Origin: Spirosoma fluviale
GTDB taxonomy: Bacteria; Bacteroidota; Bacteroidia; Cytophagales; Spirosomataceae
DNA length: 64,000 bases
NCBI RefSeq assembly: GCF_900230225.1
Contig: NZ_OCNH01000002.1
Location: forward strand, 435,844-499,843
Reading direction: 5' to 3'
A program made the translations under genes and the position numbers. This document shows positions 51,756-61,376 of the stretch, in pieces. The notes below the pieces were generated by a model. The model did no database searches, was not told the origin of the DNA, and saw nothing but the letters and a program-made list of their open reading frames with translations. Numbering within the stretch: the first letter of the stretch is position 1; every line of letters begins with the position of its first letter.

Positions 51756-53456
51756 ATGAAATACTGTACAAATCTTCTATTCGCCGTGTTGCTGCTGCCG
51801 ACGCTGGTCTTCGGGCAGGGAAAAAAAGCAACAAAGGGCGTAGATAAAATAGACAAACTTAAAGCCGAAGCGGTGGCCGCTGTAGAGGCCAACGCCGTAC
51901 AGGCTCAGCAAATCAACGACATGCTCTTCAGCTTTGCTGAACTGGGTTTTCAGGAAGAAGAGTCGTTCAAGTACCTGACAACCCTACTGGAAAAAGAAGG
52001 CTTCACTGTCAAGAAAGGCATTGCCGGTATTCCTACCGCCTGGATCGCTACCTGGGGATCGGGCAAACCCCTGATTGCGGTGGGCTCCGATATTGACTGT
52101 ATTCCGAAAGCCAGCCAGAAACCCGGCGTGGCTTACAAAGAACCCATTGTAGAAGGGGCACCGGGCCACGGCGAAGGCCACAACTCGGGACAGGCCTTGA
52201 ACATCGTGGCCGTTCTGGCGGTGAAGAAGCTGATGGAGCGGGAGAAGATTCCCGGTACGCTCATGCTCTGGCCGGGGGTTGCCGAAGAACTCGTTGGCAC
52301 CAAAGCATTCTATGTGCGGGATGGATATTTTAAAGATGTAGACGCCTGTATCTTCACCCACGTGGGTAATAACCTCGCCGTTTCCTGGGGCGATAATGGC
52401 AACAACGGACTCGTTTCTGTACGCTTCAACTTCGAAGGGCAGGCGGCCCACGCGGCTGGTGCCCCCTGGCGCGGTCGTTCCGCTCTGGATGCCGTCGAGT
52501 TGATGAACATCGGCTGGAACTTCCGGCGCGAGCACCTGGAGCTAACCCAACGCTCACACTACGTCATTTCGGATGGGGGCGATCAGCCCAACGTGGTGCC
52601 GTCCAAAGCCGCCGTCTGGTACTACTTTCGCGAGCGGACTTATCCGAAAATTAAGAAGCTGTTCGAAACGGGGGTGAAAATTGCCGAAGGGGCAGCCCTG
52701 ATGACCGATACCAAGTTCACGTACGAAATTCTTGGGTCGGCCTGGCCGGTGCATACTAACCGGGTTATTGCAGCTGCGGCCTATGACAACATCAAAAAGG
52801 TAGGCTTACCCACCTGGTCGGAGGAGGATCAACTGTTGGCCCGCGCTTCCCAGCTTGAACTACAGGCCCCGAAGATGGAAGGTCTGGCTACGAATCTGGA
52901 CTCAATGGGGATGCCTACTTCGTCGGCCCCGGTGGTCATGATGGGTGGTCAGGCGATGACGCCAATGGGGGGCGGTTCCGATGATATTGCCGACATTTCC
53001 TGGTCGCTGCCGACCATTGTACTGCGTTACCCCAGCAATATTCCCGGTCTGCCGGGCCACCACTGGGCCAATGCTATTTCGATGGCCACGCCCATTGCGC
53101 ACAAAGGAATCGTGTATGGTGCCAAAGCGGAGGCCATGACCTTACTGGATCTGTTACTGAAGCCAGAGGTCCTGAAAGAGGCATGGGCGTATTACAAAGA
53201 CGAGCAGACAAAAGATATAAAGTACGAACCGCTGATTTCGCCCAAGGAGCAACCGGCCATTTATCTCAACAAAAAGATTATGGCCGAGTTTAAGCCCAAA
53301 CTGGAACCGTTCTACTACAATCCGGCCAAATTCAAGACGTACCTGGAGCAGTTGGGCATCAAGTATCCAACCGTGCGGGACGACCAACGCGAAGCCGTGA
53401 AGAAAGCCATTGAAAAGTCAAATGCGGCTAAGGCAGGTTCATCAAGGTCGGAGTAG
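51756..53456 (+). CDS. Exported M20-family amidohydrolase (AbgB-like)
   Basis: This is a 566-residue protein. I start it at the ATG at 51756 (MKYCTNLLFA), which gives a signal peptide ending near LVFGQ. The catalytic di-metal domain contains GHGEGHNSGQ at about 135 and the AEELVGTKAFY block; a dimerisation domain is inserted around 240-350 (FEGQAAHAAGAPW). It resembles aminobenzoyl-glutamate utilisation protein B and other M20D amidohydrolases that remove acyl groups from amino acids. It is longer than AbgB (about 480), mainly by the signal region and C-terminal tail. The substrate is unknown. Confidence 0.88.
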   Translation: MKYCTNLLFAVLLLPTLVFGQGKKATKGVDKIDKLKAEAVAAVEANAVQAQQINDMLFSFAELGFQEEESFKYLTTLLEKEGFTVKKGIAGIPTAWIATWGSGKPLIAVGSDIDCIPKASQKPGVAYKEPIVEGAPGHGEGHNSGQALNIVAVLAVKKLMEREKIPGTLMLWPGVAEELVGTKAFYVRDGYFKDVDACIFTHVGNNLAVSWGDNGNNGLVSVRFNFEGQAAHAAGAPWRGRSALDAVELMNIGWNFRREHLELTQRSHYVISDGGDQPNVVPSKAAVWYYFRERTYPKIKKLFETGVKIAEGAALMTDTKFTYEILGSAWPVHTNRVIAAAAYDNIKKVGLPTWSEEDQLLARASQLELQAPKMEGLATNLDSMGMPTSSAPVVMMGGQAMTPMGGGSDDIADISWSLPTIVLRYPSNIPGLPGHHWANAISMATPIAHKGIVYGAKAEAMTLLDLLLKPEVLKEAWAYYKDEQTKDIKYEPLISPKEQPAIYLNKKIMAEFKPKLEPFYYNPAKFKTYLEQLGIKYPTVRDDQREAVKKAIEKSNAAKAGSSRSE

Positions 53457-53474
53457 GTTATTGGCCATTACAAC

Positions 53475-53506
53475 AAAAAAGCGACGAGCTGACTCGGCGC
53501 TTTTTT
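53475..53506 (+). terminator. Terminator of the M20 gene
   Basis: AAAAAAGCG and CGCTTTTTT form the stem base, with CGAG/CTCG inside, just after the stop codon at 53456. Confidence 0.8.
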
Positions 53507-53557
53507 GTTATGTGTTGGTGGTGTCGTTACGGCTTGCTCAATAATTAAACAAAACTC

Positions 53558-53649
53558 AATTTTGTCATCCCGACGCAGGAGGGATCTTCGGTCGAGAGTG
53601 ATCATTCTATCTTACCGAAGATCCCTCCTGCGTCGGGATAACAAAAATT
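53558..53649. repeat. Inverted repeat of the CATCCCGACGCAGGAGGG family
   Basis: Arms 53558-53592 and 53614-53649 pair over about 35 bp with one mismatch and a length difference in the outer A-run. It sits between convergent genes. Confidence 0.9.
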
Positions 53650-53712
53650 GATCCAACTAATTAATTGATATTCAGACATTTGCTTCTGGGGCTGGCCATT
53701 GTTTACTAAAAT

Positions 53713-54555
53713 TTACTTCAACATAACTTTCGCCACTACCGGCTGGTGATCGGAGGGGTAGCGTTGTTCTTTGGCGTCGGTCAGAACACCGTATTTCAGG
53801 ACATCGAATTGCTTACTGACGAAGATGTAGTCGATGCGATTGTCCATTGGCGCATCGAACTTGAAGCTGTTAAAGGTGCCTTCTGGACCATAGGGGGGCA
53901 TTTTTGTTACATTATGCGTATCGTTCAGTAAAGTTTGAATGGTTTTCACCTGCTCGGTTTCCGGCGTTGAATTTAAGTCGCCCACAAGAATGACCGGCGT
54001 GTTCTTTGCAATCTCCTTAATCTTCTCAACCATCAGTTTACCCGACTGCTGACGGGCTTCGACACCCTGGTGATCGAAATGAACGCTAAAAAAGTAGAAG
54101 TCTTTCTTCGTTTTCAAGTCGTTCAGTTTCGCCCATGAGCAAATTCGGTTGCAGCAGGTGGCGTCCCAGCCCTTACCGGGCTTGTCGGGTGTTTCGCTGA
54201 GCCAGAAGTTGCCGGACTGCAAAGGCTTGAACCGATCTTTTCTGTAGAAGATAGCGGAGTGTTCACCCGCTTCTTTACCATCATCCCGACCGGCTCCCAA
54301 AAAAGCGAATTCAGTGAGTTCGGCTACATCATTTAACTGATCACGCAGGGCTTCCTGCGTGCCGAACAGATCGAACTCATGAAATCGGATAAGAGCTTTC
54401 ACATTTTCCTTTCGATTTGGCCAGGCGTTAATGCCGTCGCCTTTATTGTTGTAGCGGAGGTTATAGGTCGCCACGTTGATAGGTGTGTCTTTTTGAGCAA
54501 AGGTGGTCTGTGTAAGCAAAAAGCTACACAGGAAGGAAAAAATCAGTACGCGCAT
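53713..54555 (-). CDS. Exported endonuclease/exonuclease/phosphatase family protein
   Basis: This is a 280-residue protein with a signal peptide (about 1-20, TTFAQ). Its DNase I-like fold shows NVATYNLRYNN, GTQEALRDQL with the metal-binding Glu, the catalytic HFDHQG, VGDLNSTPET and the final SDHQPV His. Secreted Bacteroidetes members cleave phosphodiesters of lipids, sugars or nucleic acids; which one is not evident. It is a single gene. Confidence 0.9.
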   Translation of the reverse strand: MRVLIFSFLCSFLLTQTTFAQKDTPINVATYNLRYNNKGDGINAWPNRKENVKALIRFHEFDLFGTQEALRDQLNDVAELTEFAFLGAGRDDGKEAGEHSAIFYRKDRFKPLQSGNFWLSETPDKPGKGWDATCCNRICSWAKLNDLKTKKDFYFFSVHFDHQGVEARQQSGKLMVEKIKEIAKNTPVILVGDLNSTPETEQVKTIQTLLNDTHNVTKMPPYGPEGTFNSFKFDAPMDNRIDYIFVSKQFDVLKYGVLTDAKEQRYPSDHQPVVAKVMLK

Positions 54556-54694
54556 TTCAGTCGAGTTTAAACAGATTGGTAATCTTGATAGATGAGGTAA
54601 AGAGTACTGGTAAGGGAACGCCTTACCCTATAAATCAAAAATGAATTTAATTCTACCAGTCGGGCGATCTTCAGAATACCTGTCATAAAGCGAA

Positions 54695-54728
54695 AATGCC
54701 CCTCAGACGGTTCAGACTGAGGGGCATT
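54695..54728 (-). terminator. Hairpin terminator of the small protein gene at 54749
   Basis: AATGCCCCTCAG and CTGAGGGGCATT form a perfect 12-bp stem 20 bp past the stop codon; TTTT follows on the minus strand. Confidence 0.8.
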
Positions 54729-54748
54729 CTGGTGTTAATGGACGGATG

Positions 54749-55090
54749 TTATTTTTTGCTGTTCGTATGGGCGTGTCGTATTTCGCGAGCCATATTCATC
54801 AGCCGTTTCCAGCACCGACTGATCGTCTTTTTTTCTTCGGTCTTTTTGGGTGCCGTTGCGGGGGCTACGGGTTCAGCTTTATTCGGGACATTGCGCACCA
54901 GCACAGCGTCTTTCTCCAGCTTAGCGGGTCGAGCCTGGGTATCAATCAAGGGTGCATTCGCGTTTATTGACGCAGCAGTAAATGCGTTTCGAGACGGCAT
55001 TGCTGTAGTTTGTGATGAAATAAACGGGCAGGCTGCAACTAGAAAGAGAGCTAAAACGCCTGATTTTATTGTCGTTAAGTAAGTTTTCAT
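54749..55090 (-). CDS. Small exported protein of unknown function
   Basis: This is a 113-residue protein with a signal peptide (about 1-31). The mature part is low-complexity, with a Pro/Ala/Lys-rich middle (APATAPKKTEEKKT) and a basic C-terminus (CWKRLMNMAREIRHAHTNSK). No family is recognised. A proper terminator supports that it is a real gene. Confidence 0.55.
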   Translation of the reverse strand: MKTYLTTIKSGVLALFLVAACPFISSQTTAMPSRNAFTAASINANAPLIDTQARPAKLEKDAVLVRNVPNKAEPVAPATAPKKTEEKKTISRCWKRLMNMAREIRHAHTNSKK

Positions 55091-55465
55091 GAGGCAATAG
55101 GTTAGGAATTAGTAGAGTACCTTATTCGTAATCCCTGCAAATGATAATGCATTCATTACAAATATATAGAATAGTATTATTGCATCATATAGTTGTATTC
55201 AATGGTTTTAAAATAAGTGCTCTTTTTTAGTTTGTTCGAATCAGATTCCAACTTTTTGAAACCTTATCCGCTAGTTGGCCAACTATTATTTTGTCGATTG
55301 AATAAACAGGTTGATCTTCTACACTACTGACCCTTTTTCATGCTTACATGAACACTATAACAAATTGGCTTCCAGAAAATAACGCATAAGTAGGGCTTGC
55401 TAGTATTTCTCTGTAAAAACGCCCACCAGAAACTGTTATCTTTGTATCGTTGTTTGTCATAGACT
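55091..55465. other. AT-rich intergenic region upstream of ffh
   Basis: No gene is seen. It serves as the divergent promoter region of the small exported protein gene and ffh. I looked for an SRP RNA here and did not find one. Confidence 0.5.
55437..55444 (+). promoter_or_regulatory. Candidate promoter of ffh
   Basis: TATCTTTG matches TAnnTTTG and lies 21 nt before the ffh start. TCTG at 55410-55413 is a partial -33 element at a workable distance. Confidence 0.6.
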
Positions 55466-56785
55466 ATGTTTGAGAATCTTCAGGATAAGCTAAATAAGGC
55501 TATCAAAACCCTCAAAGGGCAGGGCCGCATTACAGAAATTAACGTTGCTGCGACGATTAAAGAAGTGCGTCGCGCCCTCACCGATGCCGACGTTAACTAC
55601 AAAGTAGCAAAAGAGATCACGGATCGTATCCGAGATAAAGCCCTTGATCGGAAGGTGCTTATTTCAGTTGAGCCCGGCCAGCTGTTTGTCAAGATCGTTC
55701 AGGAAGAACTGACGGAACTGATGGGGGGCGAAGCGCAGGGAATCAACATCAAAGGCGACCCGGCCGTTATGCTGATTGCTGGCTTGCAAGGGTCCGGTAA
55801 AACGACGTTCTCAGGCAAATTGGCTGCCTATTTGAAAAAGCAGGGCCGAAGTGTGTTGCTGGTTGCTGCCGACATTTATCGTCCGGCCGCTATCGACCAG
55901 TTGAAAGTGCTGGGTGAGCAGGTTGGGGTAGAGGTATACGCCGAGCCGGAAAATAAAAACGCTGTCGAGATTGCCCAGAACGGGATTGCTCTGGCGCGTA
56001 AGACCGGTAAAAAAATCGTTATCGTGGACACCGCCGGACGTTTGGCTGTCGACGAAGCGATGATGCAGGAAATTGAAGCCCTCAAACGCGCTATTGCACC
56101 AACGGAAACGCTGTTTGTGGTCGATTCCATGACCGGGCAGGATGCGGTCAATACGGCGAAGACGTTCAACGAGCGCCTGAATTTCGACGGTGTTGTCTTG
56201 ACCAAACTGGATGGCGACGCCCGCGGTGGAGCGGCTCTTTCCATCAAAACGGTGGTTAACAAGCCGATCAAGTTTATCAGTACGGGCGAAAAGATGGAAG
56301 CACTCGACGTGTTCTATCCCGACCGTATGGCCAGCCGTATTTTAGGCATGGGCGATGTGATTTCCTTGGTTGAACGGGCGCAGCAAGCCTTTGACGAAGA
56401 CGAATCCAAGCGCATTAATGCCAAGATGCGCAAGAATCAGTTCGACTTCGACGATTTCCTGTCGCAGTTGCAGCAGATCAAGAAGATGGGTAACGTTAAA
56501 GACCTGCTGGGAATGATTCCCGGTATGGGCAAGATGATTAAAGACCTGGATATTGATAACGATTCGTTCAAGCCAATCGAAGCGATAATCAGCTCCATGA
56601 CGCCCAAAGAACGCAGCCGTCCCGACATCATTGACGGCAGCCGTAAAAAGCGTATTGCCAACGGTAGTGGTACCAGCATCACGCAGGTGAACAATTTGCT
56701 AAAGCAGTTTGACGAAATGCGCAAGATGATGAAGAAAATGAACACCATGCAGTCGTCAGGTAAGCTAAATAAAATGATGCGGTAA
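55466..56785 (+). CDS. ffh: Signal recognition particle protein Ffh
   Basis: This is a 439-residue GTPase that, with 4.5S RNA, delivers nascent membrane proteins to FtsY. The N-terminal four-helix domain (1 to about 90) precedes the G domain with GLQGSGKT at 106-113, the DTAGRLAVD block and TKLDGDARGGAA. The C-terminal M domain (about 330-439) has methionine-rich helices (MMKKMNTMQSSGKLNKMM) and an RNA-binding region (SMTPKERSRPDIIDGSRKKR). Everything needed is present. Confidence 0.97.
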   Translation: MFENLQDKLNKAIKTLKGQGRITEINVAATIKEVRRALTDADVNYKVAKEITDRIRDKALDRKVLISVEPGQLFVKIVQEELTELMGGEAQGINIKGDPAVMLIAGLQGSGKTTFSGKLAAYLKKQGRSVLLVAADIYRPAAIDQLKVLGEQVGVEVYAEPENKNAVEIAQNGIALARKTGKKIVIVDTAGRLAVDEAMMQEIEALKRAIAPTETLFVVDSMTGQDAVNTAKTFNERLNFDGVVLTKLDGDARGGAALSIKTVVNKPIKFISTGEKMEALDVFYPDRMASRILGMGDVISLVERAQQAFDEDESKRINAKMRKNQFDFDDFLSQLQQIKKMGNVKDLLGMIPGMGKMIKDLDIDNDSFKPIEAIISSMTPKERSRPDIIDGSRKKRIANGSGTSITQVNNLLKQFDEMRKMMKKMNTMQSSGKLNKMMR

Positions 56786-56803
56786 GGAATTAGCCGGTCA
56801 GTA

Positions 56804-56871
56804 AAAGAGTCAGGTATTGTCACGAGTAATCAGGTTGTTTGCAACCCGCTCGTGACAATACCTGACTCTTT
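56804..56871. terminator. Bidirectional terminator with 23-bp perfect arms
   Basis: Arms 56804-56826 and 56849-56871 are exact reverse complements, with A-rich and T-rich ends. It separates the convergent ffh and DNA alkylation repair genes. Confidence 0.85.
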
Positions 56872-56875
56872 GTTT

Positions 56876-57580
56876 TTACAAGTTCAGGTAATAACGCCGT
56901 CGTGCCGGGTCAAATCGTTCGATGGCGTAGCGGAGGGTGGTTCGAGGTAGTTGCCGGACGTGGTCGTGCAGGAACTCTTCCAGCGCATTCGGGCTACGCT
57001 TCCCTACTTCCCGGAGCATCCAGCCAATGGCTTTATGAATAAGGTCATGTTTGTGCGCTAAAAGTAGCTCAGCAATGGCGAAAGTGTCGGCAAATTGCCC
57101 CCGTCTAATGAGCGATAAGGTCGACACAATGGCTATCCGCTGGCTCCACAAATGGTCTTCATTGGCCAGATCATACAAAAGGGAGCGGTCACCTTGCATC
57201 AGATGCGGCCCAAGAATATGCGGGCAGGTCACATCGACCAGATCCCAATTGTTAACATAGCGTCGGTTGGCCAGATACCGTTCCAGTATAATTTCCTGCT
57301 GTACCAATGTCGCCCTACGATTCTGGTTAACCCAGATTAGCAGCCCAACCATTCGACACTCATGAAACGAATCGTGTACCAATAGCTCTGTTTCGGTAAA
57401 AGACAGATGCAGATATTGCCTGGCAATGGTATGTTGCTGCGGCATTGACAGACCCATAAACTGATCGCCCTCGCCGTATTGTCCCGGTCCGGTTTTAAAA
57501 AAACGAGCAACCTGCACGGCGCGTTCGGGGTTGGCAAGGGAGAGAAGTTCGTTTTTTACGTCGGTACAGGTCGACTCCAT
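56876..57580 (-). CDS. DNA alkylation repair protein (AlkD-like)
   Basis: This is a 234-residue all-helical HEAT-like protein. It matches the DNA alkylation repair family: MVGLLIWVNQNRRA, YVNNWDLVDVTCPHILG with the Trp and Asp implicated in catalysis in AlkD, and IHKAIGWMLREVGKRS. It should remove bulky or charged alkylated bases by glycosylase action. It is a single gene convergent with ffh, upstream of the division cluster's end. Confidence 0.9.
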   Translation of the reverse strand: MESTCTDVKNELLSLANPERAVQVARFFKTGPGQYGEGDQFMGLSMPQQHTIARQYLHLSFTETELLVHDSFHECRMVGLLIWVNQNRRATLVQQEIILERYLANRRYVNNWDLVDVTCPHILGPHLMQGDRSLLYDLANEDHLWSQRIAIVSTLSLIRRGQFADTFAIAELLLAHKHDLIHKAIGWMLREVGKRSPNALEEFLHDHVRQLPRTTLRYAIERFDPARRRYYLNL

Positions 57581-57595
57581 AGGCGTAAAAGAAAA

Positions 57596-57621
57596 GGCAG
57601 AGACTCCGTTGAGCCTCTGCC
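57596..57621 (-). terminator. Terminator of the division gene cluster
   Basis: GGCAGAG and CTCTGCC form the stem. On the minus strand TTTTCTTTT follows. It lies about 30 bp past the ftsZ stop. Confidence 0.8.
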
Positions 57622-57652
57622 GTGTTACTATACTTCGCTAAATAATAGTCAA

Positions 57653-59089
57653 CTAATCATTCAGTTTCGATCGTACAAACTCCTGCTCCGATAACATGGG
57701 TAAGGTGTATAGCATGGTCTTATTACGTTCGAAGGTAGGTCGGTCAAGATCAGCGGCCAGGTACTGCCCCTTCACGAACGCGTCAACCATTCGCTTAATC
57801 ATGTCGGCGTCATTTGGTCGTTCTTCATCATCGAGCAGCAGTACATCCGAATCGCCCTGAGGAAGCGGACGAATGATGCCTGAAGTTTCAGGACGAATAA
57901 TCGTAGTTCCGTTGTAGCCAGTCGGTGTTTGTTTGTCGTCGGTTTTAGCACTTAAGCTGACGGGATTAGGGTCGATTTCCTCGCCATCGTCGGCAACCAG
58001 GACTAATTCATTAACGGGCTCCACCAGGGCAACCGGCTCTTCAATCGCAGGTTCCGGTTCGGGGTCAGGCGCAACCGGCGTGTTCTGAACCGACGTATCC
58101 TTAAGCTGTTCCATTAACGTGGTTGTTCCGTCAAAACCAGCGGCAATGATGGTAACCCGCAGACTTTCGCCCAGAGCATCGTCTGTAATGGCGCCAAACT
58201 TAAACATTTTGGCTTCGTTCTGAATCTTCTTCGCCACGTGTTCCGAAATAGCCATTTGCTCTTTCAGGCGCATGGCATGTTCTTTACTCGACGAAATAGT
58301 AAGCAGAATTCGTTTCGCACCCCGAATATCGTGGTCGTTCAGCAAAGGGGAGTTAAGAGCCGCTTCGATAGCCCGTATTGCCCGATCTTCGCCCGATACT
58401 TCTGCCGAGCCCATAACCGACTGACCCGCCTGTTCGAGTACCTTCTTTACGTCGGCAAAGTCAGCGTTGATATCTCCCTGGGTGGTAATGATTTCAGCAA
58501 TACTTTTCACGGCATTGGCCAGTACATCATCCGCATGTGCATAGGCCTCTGTCCAGGTCAGTTCACTGTATAGCTCAGCCAGTTTATCGTTGAGAACGAC
58601 GAGAACGGTGTCGCAGCTCTTTTTTAATTTTTCGATACCTTCGCGAGCCTGCTCTTTCTTATCGGTACCTTCATACCAGTAAGGAGCAGTCACCACGGCC
58701 ACGGTTAGTAAGCCCATTTCTCTGGCTACTTCCGCTACGACCGGCGCGGCTCCGGTACCGGTACCACCACCCATACCCGCCGTAATGAAGACCATTTTGG
58801 TGGGAGGAGCCAGCAGGTTACGAATTTCTTCGAGACTGGCACGGGCCGCATCTTCACCTGCTTTAGCCTCAGTACCTGCTCCCAGACCATCGCCTAACTG
58901 CAATTTTGTGGGCACAGGATTACTCATAAGAGCCTGACGATCCGTATTGCATACCGCAAAACTCACATCCTGCATCTTCAGTTTGTGCATGTGCTTGACG
59001 GCATTTCCGCCCATGCCGCCCACGCCGACAACCTTAATTATGATTGGGTTGTCATCTGGGAGTTCGAATCTATAGCCCTGACTATTCAT
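57653..59089 (-). CDS. ftsZ: Cell division protein FtsZ
   Basis: This is a 478-residue tubulin-like GTPase that forms the Z ring. I start it at the ATG at 59089 (MNSQGYRFEL); the frame is open further upstream, but that part overlaps ftsA and is not FtsZ-like. The nucleotide-binding motif GMGGGTGTGAAP lies at 105-116 and the T7-loop region includes NADFADVKKVL. The C-terminal part from about 330 is a Pro/Glu/Asp-rich linker, ending in a hydrophobic/basic tail that may bind FtsA. It is the last gene of the cluster. Confidence 0.97.
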   Translation of the reverse strand: MNSQGYRFELPDDNPIIIKVVGVGGMGGNAVKHMHKLKMQDVSFAVCNTDRQALMSNPVPTKLQLGDGLGAGTEAKAGEDAARASLEEIRNLLAPPTKMVFITAGMGGGTGTGAAPVVAEVAREMGLLTVAVVTAPYWYEGTDKKEQAREGIEKLKKSCDTVLVVLNDKLAELYSELTWTEAYAHADDVLANAVKSIAEIITTQGDINADFADVKKVLEQAGQSVMGSAEVSGEDRAIRAIEAALNSPLLNDHDIRGAKRILLTISSSKEHAMRLKEQMAISEHVAKKIQNEAKMFKFGAITDDALGESLRVTIIAAGFDGTTTLMEQLKDTSVQNTPVAPDPEPEPAIEEPVALVEPVNELVLVADDGEEIDPNPVSLSAKTDDKQTPTGYNGTTIIRPETSGIIRPLPQGDSDVLLLDDEERPNDADMIKRMVDAFVKGQYLAADLDRPTFERNKTMLYTLPMLSEQEFVRSKLND

Positions 59090-59171
59090 CGTGTCGGTCT
59101 GTGGTGTCTGTTCGTTGTAAAATAGTCCCTTTTTGCGATCAAACCGGCATAAGGCCGGTTCGTTACGGTCA

Positions 59172-60554
59172 TCAGTACGTATCGGTCTCGTTTCCTCGCG
59201 TTGGCTGAAGTGCCTCCTTAAGTTTATCGAACCAGCTTTTCTTAGGCTCCGGTTCGGGTTGCTTAACACCCACCGGCGGTTTGCTTGTACTGCTTCCGGA
59301 TGAATACGCTGGACGAGTTGGCCCCATAGGCTGATCCTCTTCCTTGTATGCCCGGTTAGGGTCGCTGATGAACGAGATTCGGTTATCAATGGTTTTGTAC
59401 CCTGCCCATACCAGGCCAACGGCTGTTGCATACGCTGGGTCGCCAACGAGGTCGGCGCGACCATTGGGTTCTAAATGTTCGGGATAACCCACCCGAACTT
59501 CTTCGACGCCGGTTACCCGCCCAAAAATAAGCTCAACACCCGGAATGAGGGCTGAACCACCCGTCAAAACAATGCCGCCCAATAGTTTGCCATCGTACCC
59601 CGAGCGAATGATTTCAGCCTGTACAAGGGCCGCAATTTCACGGAGTCGATCTTCGATAATAACCGCTACATTTTTCAGGAGTACATCTTTCGGCTTACGA
59701 TTGCTCAATCCCGGCACGGCTACTACCTCATTGAGGTTGTATTCGTTCGGGTTTGCGCTGCCAAATTTTTTCTTGAGTAATTCTGCCTGATTCGGAAGGA
59801 TTTTGCAGCCTGCCTGAATATCCGAGGTCAGGCTGTTACCAGCCCAGGGGAAAACAGCCACATGACGCAGGACATTTCGGTAATAAATGGCCATTTCTGT
59901 AGTGCCTCCACCAATATCCACAAGGGCAACGCCCGCATATTTCTCTTCATCCGTCAGTACTGCCAGCCCCGATGCCAGTGCCGACAGCATCATTGTATCC
60001 TGAGCCAGATTGTTGCGCACGATACACTTACGAATATTGCGGGCAGCATTGGCTTGAGCTGTGATAAGTTGAAAATCAGCGCCCAGTTTTACGCCATTTC
60101 GGCCAACGGGTTGGTTAACACTGGTTTCGTTATCGACCACAAAATCCATTGGCAGCACGTGGATAATTTCCTTATCGGCTGGTATGGAGGTGCGGTACAT
60201 ATCATTGAGCAGGTGATCAATGTCTTCCGTTTGTACTTCATCGCCCGACGACGAGCGGGTAATACTACCACTCGACTTGATCGACGTGACATGGGAGCCA
60301 CTGAAACTGACGTTCACCAGGTGAATGTTCAGATTCGATTGGTTCGATGCGTCAGATACAGCACGCCTGATGGCATTCACTGTATTGTTGACATTAACGA
60401 CAGAACCTTTCGCTACACCATCGGTCAAATTCGTTTCGCCCACACCCAGCACTTCGAGTGTTTCCTGATCTTTATTATTCCGAATTAATCGGCCGGCTAC
60501 GGCGCAAACTTTGGTACTGCCAATGTCCAGACCAACTACTATTTTCTCGTCCAT
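59172..60554 (-). CDS. ftsA: Cell division protein FtsA
   Basis: This is a 460-residue actin-like ATPase that anchors FtsZ to the membrane. I start it at the ATG at 60554 (MDEKIVVGLDIGSTK), which directly precedes the phosphate-1 motif; a start at 60575 would add 7 residues and overlap ftsQ. GVALVDIGGGTTEMAIY is the second phosphate motif. The C-terminus, KSWFDKLKEALQPT, is an amphipathic helix typical of the membrane-targeting sequence. It is 82 bp upstream of ftsZ. Confidence 0.96.
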   Translation of the reverse strand: MDEKIVVGLDIGSTKVCAVAGRLIRNNKDQETLEVLGVGETNLTDGVAKGSVVNVNNTVNAIRRAVSDASNQSNLNIHLVNVSFSGSHVTSIKSSGSITRSSSGDEVQTEDIDHLLNDMYRTSIPADKEIIHVLPMDFVVDNETSVNQPVGRNGVKLGADFQLITAQANAARNIRKCIVRNNLAQDTMMLSALASGLAVLTDEEKYAGVALVDIGGGTTEMAIYYRNVLRHVAVFPWAGNSLTSDIQAGCKILPNQAELLKKKFGSANPNEYNLNEVVAVPGLSNRKPKDVLLKNVAVIIEDRLREIAALVQAEIIRSGYDGKLLGGIVLTGGSALIPGVELIFGRVTGVEEVRVGYPEHLEPNGRADLVGDPAYATAVGLVWAGYKTIDNRISFISDPNRAYKEEDQPMGPTRPAYSSGSSTSKPPVGVKQPEPEPKKSWFDKLKEALQPTRGNETDTY

Positions 60555-60565
60555 GCCCGTTGATG

Positions 60566-61339
60566 TCATTCGCAAACTATTTGATTTCGATACTGAACGC
60601 TCACCCGGTTGTAGCGATTCCAGCCTTTGGCCGGTAAAACGTCCGTATACACTAACTTTAACTTCTTAAACTTTGCATCCAGTTCTGTAGGCGGACCAAA
60701 CTCGATCCGATGACTACCCAGTTGTGGCCACATCGTTACTTCACCTCGCTCGTCTACCGATATTTCGGTGATTTGTGCCCGCCAAAACGGATCATCGTGT
60801 ACGCGCTTTAACAATTCCAACAGTGGTTGGTTTCGTTTGTTCACTAACGAACGGTTGTGAGCGAAAAAACTCCCCGTCAAAACCGGTACCCGCGCCGAGT
60901 AATTCATCGAAATCGGAAAAAAATGGCCCTCTTCGCTTACGTACTGTCCCGATACACTCCTAATTCCATCGCCAATGGGCATTAGCCGCGCCAGAGGGTG
61001 AGGTTGCTCTATGTTGACGAGTAAATCACCATTTAAGTCACGGGAAACCTGACAACTTTTTATTAAACCGTGTTGCCGTAGCCTCACTTCCAACCGTCGG
61101 AGGTCAACCGCATCGTAATGTTCCCCGACTACAGGGTCCGCTCCTTCGTTGGTAAGATAGCCAATTACATCCCGACGAGTCAGAAAACGATGACCATCAA
61201 CCTCATCCAGTCTGACAACAACCGATTTAACGCGTTTTTGTCCATGCCGAACTTCCGTAAAAGCAATAAGCCCAAACAGGGTAAAAATACCTCCTGCTGA
61301 GAGAAACCACTTTTTGGATGATTTAAAGGTAGAAAACAT
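60566..61339 (-). CDS. ftsQ: Cell division protein FtsQ
   Basis: This is a 257-residue bitopic protein with a short cytoplasmic N-terminus, one membrane helix (about 12-30) and a periplasmic POTRA-like domain (about 38-110) followed by a beta domain. FtsQ sequences diverge strongly, so the call rests on its topology, its length and its position between murC and ftsA. Confidence 0.9.
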   Translation of the reverse strand: MFSTFKSSKKWFLSAGGIFTLFGLIAFTEVRHGQKRVKSVVVRLDEVDGHRFLTRRDVIGYLTNEGADPVVGEHYDAVDLRRLEVRLRQHGLIKSCQVSRDLNGDLLVNIEQPHPLARLMPIGDGIRSVSGQYVSEEGHFFPISMNYSARVPVLTGSFFAHNRSLVNKRNQPLLELLKRVHDDPFWRAQITEISVDERGEVTMWPQLGSHRIEFGPPTELDAKFKKLKLVYTDVLPAKGWNRYNRVSVQYRNQIVCE

Positions 61340-61376
61340 CTGTAAATAAGCTGGGTTGTTTTTTAGATATATTTAT

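Noticed and set aside
55091-55465. SRP RNA gene next to ffh
   Set aside because: No stem carrying the conserved GGAA tetraloop hairpin was found; the region is simply AT-rich.
59090-59464. N-terminal extension of the ftsZ reading frame
   Set aside because: The extra 125 residues overlap ftsA and are Arg-rich shadow sequence; FtsZ similarity begins at the ATG at 59089.
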